A stretch of 64,000 nt of DNA, from assembly GCA_963790585.1 (NCBI GenBank), contig CAWBOY010000001.1, forward strand, positions 682,001-746,000, in the 5' to 3' direction. A program made the translations under genes and the position numbers. The DNA is from CAWBOY01 sp963790585 (GTDB taxonomy: Bacteria > Planctomycetota > Planctomycetia > Gemmatales > Gemmataceae). Of this stretch, positions 54,736 to 62,499 are shown piece by piece. Each line of letters opens with the position of its first letter. Positions within the stretch are counted from its first letter, which is position 1. The notes beneath the pieces are model-generated. The model searched no databases. It was not told the DNA's origin and saw nothing but the letters and a program-made list of their open reading frames with translations.

Positions 54736-55689
54736 TCATATTTGATAGTTCGACCCGAAATCGGACTGCGGCCCCTTGATGCGAAGCGACGGTTTTTCCA
54801 GCGAGACCACCGTATTCGGCGCCACGCTCTGCGTCAGCCATACGTTGGATCCGATGACCGCGTGCCTGCCGACCACGGTGTCGCCGCCAAGGATAGTCGC
54901 GTTGGCGTAGACGACGACCTCATCCTCGAGCGTCGGGTGCCGCTTCATACCGCGAATGATATTACCCGCGGCGTCGCGCGGAAATGAGAGAGCGCCCAGC
55001 GTGACACCCTGATAGAGCTTGACGTGCGTGCCGATGTCGCAGGTTTCGCCGATGACGACGCCGGTGCCGTGGTCGATGAAGAACGCCGGACCGATACGAG
55101 CGCCAGGGTGAATGTCGATGCCGCTCTTGGCATGGACATACTCCGTCATCATGCGCGGGATGAGCGGCACGCCGAGCAACAGCAGCTCATGCGCGATGCG
55201 GTAGATCGAGACGGCCTCGACGCCAGGATAGCAAAAGATGATCTCGTGGAAGTTCTTGGCGGCCGGATCGCCTTCATAAGCCGCCTGAACGTCGCGGTCG
55301 AGAATCATGCGCAGATCAGGCAGCCTGCGAAGCAGTTCGACCGCTTTCTGCTGCGCCATCGACTCGAGATCTTCAGAGTAGGTAGCTTCGGCTTCGTTAC
55401 ACTCCTGCTCGTGACGCATTGCGCGGGCGATTTGCTGTGTCAGTTTGTCGTGCAGGCCATCGATCAGCTCGCCGATGTGATACTCGACGTTGCCGATATG
55501 CAGATTCTGCCGCCGGCCATAGCCGGGGTAAAGAATGTCCAAAAAATCCTGAATTATGGAATAGAGCGCCTCGCGGTTGGGCAGCGGTCGATGCCCAAGG
55601 TGACTCGTGCGATCGCACTCGGTATACGTGGCAACGATCGCCTCCGTAATTTCCGGAAGCCCTTCCTTGAGGCGAATATCCGTGGCCAT
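54736..55689 (-). CDS. cysE: Serine O-acetyltransferase
   Basis: The product is 317 residues and intact. The N-terminal helical part (RLKEGLPEITEAIVATYTE...LPDLRMILDRDVQAAYEGDPAAKN) precedes a left-handed beta helix: IYRIAHELLLLGVPLIPRMMTEYVHAKSGIDIHPGARIG, FFIDHGTGVVIGETCDIG, VKLYQGVTLGALSF, RHPTLEDEVVVYANATILGGDTVVG. The HPGA and DHGTG segments contain the catalytic His residues. It makes O-acetylserine for cysteine synthesis. The N-terminal extension is longer than in E. coli CysE, as in plant-like and planctomycete forms. Confidence 0.9.
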   Translation of the reverse strand: MATDIRLKEGLPEITEAIVATYTECDRTSHLGHRPLPNREALYSIIQDFLDILYPGYGRRQNLHIGNVEYHIGELIDGLHDKLTQQIARAMRHEQECNEAEATYSEDLESMAQQKAVELLRRLPDLRMILDRDVQAAYEGDPAAKNFHEIIFCYPGVEAVSIYRIAHELLLLGVPLIPRMMTEYVHAKSGIDIHPGARIGPAFFIDHGTGVVIGETCDIGTHVKLYQGVTLGALSFPRDAAGNIIRGMKRHPTLEDEVVVYANATILGGDTVVGRHAVIGSNVWLTQSVAPNTVVSLEKPSLRIKGPQSDFGSNYQI

Positions 55690-56272
55690 GCGCCAGTCCT
55701 CACTCCTTGCAGGAATTGCCGCGTTCGCCGAAGCGGTCGCTCTTTCCTCAATCGTAAGGTGTGCGTCAAGTCCGGTCTAGGCTGGGTTCTTGACTCAACG
55801 CCCCAAGCGTGAGGGATACATGGGCTCGCATACGATCTAAGCACAGGTCGTGCGCATCTTGTGCGGTCGAGTTTAGTCACCCCAAATGACGCACTAAGTT
55901 CTCTCGCATTCGGAATTTCGTAAGTCATTTATTGACAATATGTTATATACGATTATCGAAAATTATTCGCCTGAGTCTGTCATTTGGTCCAATGTTTGCG
56001 TTTATCCTCTCTCGTTCTGCTCTGGGAGAGAGGGCGAACAACTAAGCCGCCCGGTTCGCGCCGGCTACGGGAGAGGTGGCTCGGCGCGGACGGGTTGGTT
56101 TATTCCCTGATGCGATTGAAAGCCTCACAATTACACTGACCATGGGAGAGATGGTTAAGTGCGTTGTGAGGCTTTTTTCGTTTCTATTACCCTAGCCCTT
56201 TCGAGAATTCCCCCTTCTGTGTTATGCTGACCTAGCTCTTTCTTTTCCGTAGCGAACCAGGGGGCCGCGCCC
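55690..56272. other. Intergenic region upstream of accessory secA
   Basis: About 580 bases without a gene. It contains an AT-rich stretch with TTGACA at 55932-55937 (no good -10 partner), a dyad CCTCTCTC/GAGAGAGG (56006-56013 and 56026-56033) and a terminator-like hairpin at 56119-56175. Promoters for cysE (minus) and secA (plus) are expected here. Confidence 0.5.
56119..56175 (+). terminator. Terminator-like hairpin with T run
   Basis: AAAGCCTCACAA (56119-56130) pairs fully with TTGTGAGGCTTT (56164-56175), followed by TTT. The 33-nt loop is long. No plus-strand gene precedes it, so it may end a small RNA or read-through, or reflect a repeat. Confidence 0.45.
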
Positions 56273-58300
56273 TTGAATACCACGACAACTCCCGCTCACA
56301 ATTTGAACGGCGTCGTCCATCACGAGCCTCCCGTCGAACGCGCGCCTGCGCCGAAGGATCGTCTCGGCCCTCCCTGGCTAAACCAAATCAAAGCCCTCAT
56401 CGGCTTGCCCTGGCAGCGCCGCCTGGGCGCTGCGGCGCTGATGGTGCCGCGCACCCGGGAATGGGAAGAGAAATATGACAATCTCGACGATGCCGAGCTA
56501 AAGGCGACCAGTTTGCGGTTAAAAGGCCGGGCCCGTGGTGGCGAAGATCTCAATTTGATCTTGCCCGAAGCGTTCGCACTCGTCTGCATCGCGTCCAAGC
56601 GCGCCCTTGGTATGAGGCCCTTCGATGTGCAGCTCGCAGCCGGCGGCGTTATGAACGACGGCGGCTTGGCCGAGCTGGCAACCGGCGAAGGCAAGACGTT
56701 GTGCGCCTCCTTGCCTGCGTATCTCAATGCTCTGGAAGGCAAAGGCGTTCATGTCACGACCGTCAACGACTATCTCGCCCGCCGCGATGCCGAGTGGATG
56801 GGGCCGCTTTACAACGCGCTCGGCCTGACGGTTGGTACCATTCAACAACAAATGGGCGATCAGGATCGGTCCAAGGCGTATCGTTGCGACATCACCTACG
56901 GAACGGCCAGTGAGTTCGGCTTCGATTTTCTCCGTGATCGCTTGCGGCAGGCAGGGAACAAAGGGAAAGAAGAGCCTTTTTGGGGCCCGTGGCAACCGGG
57001 AAGCGGCGGCCGCGTCACCGACAACACAACCCAGCGCGGCCATCATTTCGCTCTCGTCGACGAGGCCGATAACATCTTCATCGATGAAGCGCGGACGCCG
57101 CTCATCATCGCCTCGCCAACCCGACCTGCGACCGATGAAGAAACCGTCGTCTATCGTTGGGCCGACAAACTCGTGCGCGAGATGATGCCGGAGCAACATT
57201 TCAATTTCAACCCAACGAAACAAAAGCTCGAACTCACGCCGTTAGGCAAACAGATGGTGCGCTGGTCGAATCCGCCATCTGGCAAGCATGCTCACGCGAT
57301 GGACAAGCTGGTCGAGCATATCGAGCAGTCGCTGCATGGCCATTTTCGCTTCCGCCGCGATCAACACTACATGGTCCACAAGGGCAAGATCGTCATCATC
57401 GACGAATCGACCGGCCGCGCCATGCCGGACCGCCATTGGCGTGAAGGACTGCACCAGGCCGTCGAAGCCAAGGAAAATGTGCAGATCAATTTCCCGAGCG
57501 ACCACGCCGCGCAAGTGACATTCCAGAGCTTTTATAGGCTTTATAAGAAATTGGCCGGCATGACCGGCACCGCTCTCCAAAATCGCCTGGAGCTACGGCG
57601 CGTCTACAAGATATGGGTTGTCTGCGTGCCGACGAATCGGCCCGGCAAGCGTATCGCCTGGCCTGATCGAGTCTTCCCGACCGAGGCGGCGAAGTTCAAA
57701 GCCGTCGTCGAAGATGTCGCTCGCCTACGTCAGCAAGGACGTGCGGTGCTGATCGGCACGCGCTCGGTCGAGAAATCGGAAAAACTGAGCCAGCTGTTGA
57801 CCGAGGCGTTGATCGAGCATCAGGTGCTCAATGCCCGGCAAAACGAGCAAGAGGCCGAGGTCATCTCCCAGGCCGGGCAAAAAGGCCGCGTGACAATTGC
57901 CACCAATATGGCCGGCCGCGGCACTGACATCAAGCCGACGCAAGAAGTGCTTGATGCCGGAGGCTTACACGTGCTCGGCACCGAACGCCATGAGTCGTTA
58001 CGCATCGACCGCCAACTCGCCGGTCGCGCCGGCCGCCAGGGCGATCCGGGAACGTGCCAGTTTTTCCTATCGCTCGAAGATGAATTGCTCGAATCGCTCG
58101 GCATGGAGCGACACGAAGCGCTTAAACAGCGCGGCCGACAAGGCGGCGACGCCGACTGGAACGCCTTTCTGCCCCTATTCGCCAAGGCGCAACGACGAAC
58201 CGAAGCACGGCACTATAAATCGCGCGTCGACCTGATGGTCCACGAAAAACAGCGACAGGAGATCTTAAAAGATCTGGGTGCGGATCCCTATGTCGACTAA
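56273..58300 (+). CDS. Accessory SecA (short SecA2-like ATPase)
   Basis: The product is 675 residues, starting with TTG at 56273 after AGGGGG. The DEAD motor is clear: ELATGEGKT (Walker A), FALVDEADNIFIDEARTPLIIA (Walker B region), KKLAGMTGTA, GTRSVEKSEKLSQLL, TIATNMAGRGTDIKP and RIDRQLAGRAGRQGDPG. The preprotein cross-linking domain is present but reduced, and the C-terminal helical wing and zinc tail of canonical SecA (about 900 residues) are absent; it ends QRQEILKDLGADPYVD. Such short SecA forms likely export a subset of proteins together with SecYEG. The gene is intact. A palindrome (58333-58405) follows. Confidence 0.88.
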   Translation: MNTTTTPAHNLNGVVHHEPPVERAPAPKDRLGPPWLNQIKALIGLPWQRRLGAAALMVPRTREWEEKYDNLDDAELKATSLRLKGRARGGEDLNLILPEAFALVCIASKRALGMRPFDVQLAAGGVMNDGGLAELATGEGKTLCASLPAYLNALEGKGVHVTTVNDYLARRDAEWMGPLYNALGLTVGTIQQQMGDQDRSKAYRCDITYGTASEFGFDFLRDRLRQAGNKGKEEPFWGPWQPGSGGRVTDNTTQRGHHFALVDEADNIFIDEARTPLIIASPTRPATDEETVVYRWADKLVREMMPEQHFNFNPTKQKLELTPLGKQMVRWSNPPSGKHAHAMDKLVEHIEQSLHGHFRFRRDQHYMVHKGKIVIIDESTGRAMPDRHWREGLHQAVEAKENVQINFPSDHAAQVTFQSFYRLYKKLAGMTGTALQNRLELRRVYKIWVVCVPTNRPGKRIAWPDRVFPTEAAKFKAVVEDVARLRQQGRAVLIGTRSVEKSEKLSQLLTEALIEHQVLNARQNEQEAEVISQAGQKGRVTIATNMAGRGTDIKPTQEVLDAGGLHVLGTERHESLRIDRQLAGRAGRQGDPGTCQFFLSLEDELLESLGMERHEALKQRGRQGGDADWNAFLPLFAKAQRRTEARHYKSRVDLMVHEKQRQEILKDLGADPYVD

Positions 58301-58332
58301 CAAGTCATTCACCATCCCTAGCACGTGGTTAA

Positions 58333-58405
58333 GGTAAAAAATCTGGGGTGAAAAATAAGATTGGATTGTTATCTCTTTCTTATCTTTTACCCCATATTTT
58401 TTACC
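58333..58405. terminator. Bidirectional terminator-like hairpin
   Basis: GGTAAAAAATCTGGGGTGAA (from 58333) pairs with TTTACCCCATATTTTTTACC ending at 58405 with few mismatches; the 28-base arms leave a 17-nt loop. It has an A/T-rich stem base, suitable as intrinsic terminator in both directions for the convergent secA and ABC-F genes. Confidence 0.7.
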
Positions 58406-58433
58406 ATCACTCTGCCTCGCACCTCGTGACGCA

Positions 58434-60232
58434 TCATCCGCCGCGTTTTGCTTCCAATTCCTGCCAGCGGGCGTAAAGCTGTTCGACCGCTTTTTCCGCC
58501 TCTTCAAGAGCGCGACAGGCCTCGGTCAAAATGACGTGACCCGCGGTGGCGACCTTTTCGACCTCTGCCTTGCGCAGTGACCACTGCCTCGGCCTCGTGG
58601 ATTCGCTCTTCCATCTGATCGAATTCTTGCTGCTCACGGTAGCTTAGCTTGCGGGCTTTGGGTGCTGGCCCGGTCGCGCGTGCCGCTGTCGCTGCTGTTT
58701 TGGCGACTTCCTTTGTGGAGCGCTCGTAAGCGGCCAACCATTGGCTCACGCTGGCGTAAATCGCCGCGCCGCCTCGGCCATCGAGGCCGATCACTTCTGT
58801 ACAGAGGCGATCCAGTAACTCACGATCATGGCTGACGATGACGATCGCCCCTGGAAATTCACTCAGGCTTTCCTCCAACACCTCGAGCGCGGGGATATCG
58901 AGATCGTTGGTAGGCTCATCCAGAAGCAGCAAATCGGCGGCTTGCAGCATCAATTGAGCGATGCGGACGCGAGCCTGCTCGCCGCCGGAAAGGCTGCCGA
59001 CCAGATTGTCGAGCTGCTCGGCTTGGAACAGAAACTGCTTGGCCCAGGCGACGACGTGCATCGGCCGCTCGCGAAACATCACCGTGTCGCCGTTTGGACA
59101 AAGCGCGCGGCGCAGTGTGATCGCCGGATCGAGAGCGGCGCGGCCTTGCTCGAACAGAACGGTTCGCAGGCCGTCGGCGCGGACGACGGTGCCTTCGTCC
59201 GGAGGATTCTCACCGGAAAGGACGCGCAGGAGTGTACTCTTGCCGCTGCCGTTGGGGCCGAGGAGACCGAGCTTCGTGCCGGGCGTGAGCATCAGGTCGA
59301 GGCCGGAAAAGAGCGTTCGGCCTTCGATCTTGCGGGCGATGCCGGTCGCCGTGACCAGCTTGCGCGTTTGCCGGCCGGTGGAAACGAAGTCGATGGCGGC
59401 GGGTCCGGTCGAGGATGTGCGATATTTAAGCTCGGCCAACTCGTCTCGACGTCGAGCGGCCTCATCGATGCGCGACGCGCCTTTCCGCGTGCGCGCGGCG
59501 GCCTTGCGGCCAAGCCATTCCGTCTCGCGGCGCACCTGATTGGCAACCGAAGCCTGCTTCTGCGCCTGCCCCTCAAGGAATTCATCGCGGCGTTCGGCGA
59601 AGGTGTCATAACTACCCGTGGCGCGGAAGGAACCGCCGGGATAAACGCGGTTCACTTCCACGACTTCATCGGCAACCGCGCAAGAAAGCTCGATCATGCG
59701 TCGCCACCAGGTAGCCAAACGAAGACGCCCGCAACAGGCGTTCGAGCCAAACGATGCCCGGCAAATCGAGATGATTCGTCGGCTCGTCGAGCAGCAGGAA
59801 ATCCGGCTTTTTCACGAGTTCGCGGGCCAGAGAGAGGCGTTTGCGCCAACCACCAGAGAGCACGTGGGCGGGCCGATCATGATCGAGAAAGCCGACCTGG
59901 GTAAGCGTGATCGCGGCGCGGGTGTCGCGCTCATAGTCTTCCAGCTCCTCATCCGCCAGTGCGGCGATCAGAACATCGCGCACGCTCAACTCCGGAGCGA
60001 AAGCATCATCTTGTGCCAGGTAGCCAAGCTTCGCCGTGCGCCGAAGCTGCCGCACGCCGCGATCGGCTTCGTCACGGCCCGCCAGCAGCTTGAGCAGCGT
60101 CGATTTGCCGGCGCCATTGGGCCCAATCAGCCCGATGCGTTCGCCAACACGGAGGTCGAGAGTGAGATCGGTAAAAAGCGGTCGCGGACCAAACGCCTTG
60201 GCAAGACCCTGGACACTGAGAAGGACAGTCAT
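58434..60232 (-). CDS. ABC-F family ATPase (Uup/EttA-type; frameshifted)
   Basis: The joined product is about 600 residues with two ATP cassettes and no membrane part. Cassette 1: GLIGPNGAGKSTLLKLL, LSGGWRKRLSLARELV, FLLLDEPTNHLDLPGI, VATHDRAFL. A break near 59687 leads to the linker (VYPGGSFRATGSYDTFAERR) and cassette 2: GLLGPNGSGKSTLLRVL, LSGGEQARVRIAQLML, LLLDEPTNDLDIPAL, IVIVSHDRELLDRL. A break near 58575 leads to the coiled-coil tail (RALEEAEKAVEQLYARWQELEAKRGG), which resembles the Uup DNA/RNA-binding tail. ATG 60232 (MTVLLSVQGLAKAFG) is preferred to a start 41 codons upstream. Members act on ribosomes; a Uup-like role in transposon excision/ribosome function is inferred from the tail. 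Confidence 0.85.
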
Positions 60233-60361
60233 GCAGAACTCCGGGCGGCGGCGAGGCTTGGAAGTTAGTGGGCTGGTAGGGCTTACTATGTAATCATGGT
60301 CTAGGAAAGACAGGATTGGGGCAAGGGGAGTGTCCGCGCGAAGCGGGGCGAACAAAGATGG

Positions 60362-60979
60362 TTAGCGCCGCCGCTTGGAGCGCGCGACCTTGCGCTTGAC
60401 TTTGATAATGTCGCCGCCGTGATACGCCATCAAGAGGGCCCCGGCCCGCGCGTGTTGCTCGAAGAGGTCCTCCATCAGCTTCTCTTCGTCCGGCCAAGGG
60501 TAGACGAAGATCATATCGAAGTCCGATGGGGTTAAGCCGAGTTCTTCCTCAGCTCCTTCGTCGCCGGTGCAGAGCCAGGAAAACTTTGAGCCGTCACCAA
60601 GTACGCTGCCAGTCGGAATGAAGCTGCCGCGGACAAACTCGACCGGCAGATTGAAATCGGCGGCCAGTTGGCGTGCCGCGTCGACCAATTCCGCTTCGAT
60701 CTCGATGCCGCACGCGTCGAAGTCGAGCATCGCCGCCAGACAGGCGACGACGCCGAAGCCGCTGCCCCATTCGCAAAAGAGTTCGCCTGGGGCGCTGCGA
60801 CTCTCGGCCACTTCACGAAGGGCGCGATAGACTCCGGCATAATCGCTAGGAACAAATCCCGGCAAGACCCGATCCGTGCGAAAGCGTTCGATTCGTTGAT
60901 CGGCTTCGGTGAGAAATGCGCGCACATCGCCTGGAAGCGCGGTAGAGGCTGCTGAGAGACTCAGGTCCATCAATGGCAT
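60362..60979 (-). CDS. SAM-dependent methyltransferase-like protein
   Basis: The product is 205 residues from ATG 60979 (a second ATG lies three codons later). LFCEWGSGFGVVACLAAML is the SAM-binding motif I, with CGIEIEAELVDAARQLAADF as motif II; DFDMIFVYPWPDEEKLMEDLFEQHARAGALLMAYHGGDIIKVKRKV follows. This matches a planctomycete/proteobacterial methyltransferase group without known substrate. The open frame continues upstream through the palindromic element at 61016-61088, so the nearer start is chosen. A 129-base gap separates it from the ABC-F start. Confidence 0.75.
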   Translation of the reverse strand: MPLMDLSLSAASTALPGDVRAFLTEADQRIERFRTDRVLPGFVPSDYAGVYRALREVAESRSAPGELFCEWGSGFGVVACLAAMLDFDACGIEIEAELVDAARQLAADFNLPVEFVRGSFIPTGSVLGDGSKFSWLCTGDEGAEEELGLTPSDFDMIFVYPWPDEEKLMEDLFEQHARAGALLMAYHGGDIIKVKRKVARSKRRR

Positions 60980-61015
60980 GAATGATCCAGAAAAGACGCC
61001 GCTCCAGCGTCCGTC

Positions 61016-61088
61016 CGAGCCTGAAGCGAAGGGCATTTGTATTTTGAATTAATAAATACAAATGCCCTTCGCTTACGCTTCAGGCTCG
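61016..61088. repeat. GAGCCTGAAGCG-type palindromic element 3
   Basis: CGAGCCTGAAGCGAAGGGCA (from 61016) pairs with the complement ending at 61088 with one three-base bulge (TAC), then TTTGTATTT/AAATACAAA. The loop is about 9 nt of TGAATTAAT. It lies between the co-oriented DUF1552 stop (61102) and the methyltransferase start (60979). Confidence 0.85.
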
Positions 61089-61101
61089 GTGGCGATACGT
61101 A

Positions 61102-62421
61102 TTACGTCAAGTTCGGCAGCGGGCCGGCGGTGCAGAAATCGGGGTTGCCGAAGCGTTCGATGCGATGGCCGAAGCCGTGGGCCAAGGACAAAAGCAGGCG
61201 GTTGTGTGCCAGCTTCTTGTACTTCAGCGATCGGCCCATGCGGAAATCGAGGCCGCCACCCACGAGGACAAATGGAATGTCGTCGAGCGTGTGCGAATTG
61301 CCTTTGCCGAGTTCGTTGGTCCAGACGATGAGCGTGTTATCGAGCAAACTGCCCTTGCCGCCCGGTTCCGGCGTCTCGGCTAGGCGCTTGGCGAGATAGG
61401 CGAGCTGCTCGCAGAACCATTTGTTGATCTTCGTCAGCTTTTCCTGAGCGGTGGCGTTGGTATCCGGCTCGTGCGACAGCTCATGATGACCTTCATTGAC
61501 GCCGAGCCATTTCATCCGCGCGCCGCCGACCGAGTTTGTGTATTGCATCGTCGCGACGCGGGCGAAATCGGCGGCGAAGCTGTTGACCATCAGGTCGATT
61601 TGCATCTTGCTCAGGCGCGGCATATTGTCGTTGTCTTTTTTGACGCCCGGCTCGACCTCAGGCACGGCATGGCCGATTTTCTCGTCGGCTCCCGCCTTCA
61701 GCTCCTGTTCCATCTCGCGGACGAACGTCGTATGTTCGTCGAGCAACCGGCGATCGTCGGCGCTGACCGCGGCACCGACCTTTTTGAGATCGTCCTTCAG
61801 ATCGTCGAGCACGCTCTTGAGGATCTCGTTGTCTTTGGCGCGGCCATAAAGTTTGTTGAACATCCGATACGGGTCGTCGATCGGCGCGAGCGGCTTGTTC
61901 GGGCCAGTGTAAACCATGCGCGTCCAGGTGTCGGCTCGGTCGGGTACCATGACGCCGAATTCGAGCGAGCCGAAGCGGGTCTTGGTCGCGGCGTCTTTCT
62001 GGAGAAAGTTCTTGATCTCCTGATCGATCGAGATACCGCTGGACCACCCGGCCGGCTTGTCCGAGCCGCCCTGGACGTTGCCGGGGAACAGCTCGCTGCC
62101 GGTCAAAAGACAGCCGATGCCGCGCATATGGCTGTCGCCGTCGCCACGCACACGGTCGCTGACGCCGTGAAGTATTAGAGTCTTGTCCTTGAACGGCTCC
62201 AACGGCTTAAGGCTTTCTTTAAGCTCGAATTTCGTACCCTCTTCTTCCGGCCAAAAAGCCTTGGGCACGATACCATTGGGGCTGAAGATCACCACGAGTC
62301 GTTGCTTCCGTCGCGCCTGGTTGGCGAAGCCGAGGCCAGGGAGATTCAGAAGAAACGGCATGGCACCGGCACCAATACCCAGGTCGCGGATGAATTCACG
62401 TCGCGTCGTCGTTCTGGCCAC
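61102..62421 (-). CDS. DUF1552 protein, Tat-type secreted
   Basis: The product is 439 residues and intact. TRREFIRDLGIGAGAMPFLLNLPGLG is a twin-arginine signal. DUF1552 marks are LVVIFSPNGIVPKAFWPEEEG, ILHGVSDRVRGDGDSHMRGIGCLLTGSEL, GWSSGISIDQEI, LLDEHTTFVREMEQEL, FARVATMQYTNSVGGARMKWLGVNEGHHELSHEPD, LLDNTLIVWTNELGKGNSHTLDDIPFVLVGGGL. It is related in fold to DUF1501. It nearly always pairs with a DUF1592/1588/1585 cytochrome-like protein, here directly upstream (79-base gap). It is a periplasmic protein of unknown function. Confidence 0.9.
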   Translation of the reverse strand: MARTTTRREFIRDLGIGAGAMPFLLNLPGLGFANQARRKQRLVVIFSPNGIVPKAFWPEEEGTKFELKESLKPLEPFKDKTLILHGVSDRVRGDGDSHMRGIGCLLTGSELFPGNVQGGSDKPAGWSSGISIDQEIKNFLQKDAATKTRFGSLEFGVMVPDRADTWTRMVYTGPNKPLAPIDDPYRMFNKLYGRAKDNEILKSVLDDLKDDLKKVGAAVSADDRRLLDEHTTFVREMEQELKAGADEKIGHAVPEVEPGVKKDNDNMPRLSKMQIDLMVNSFAADFARVATMQYTNSVGGARMKWLGVNEGHHELSHEPDTNATAQEKLTKINKWFCEQLAYLAKRLAETPEPGGKGSLLDNTLIVWTNELGKGNSHTLDDIPFVLVGGGLDFRMGRSLKYKKLAHNRLLLSLAHGFGHRIERFGNPDFCTAGPLPNLT

Positions 62422-62499
62422 GTTCTGCCTCCGTTGGAAAATTCACTCTCAATTTTGGCCGCGAGCAGTTGGGTGATCCCTATTAGAAACAGTCATTAC

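Noticed and set aside
55932..55960. Sigma-70-type promoter with TTGACA
   Set aside because: No -10 element of reasonable match lies at 16-18 bases, so it is only noted as an AT-rich stretch.
58265..58507. 80-residue minus-strand frame across the secA/ABC-F gap
   Set aside because: It reads through the terminator stem and the end of both neighbours, so it is a shadow.
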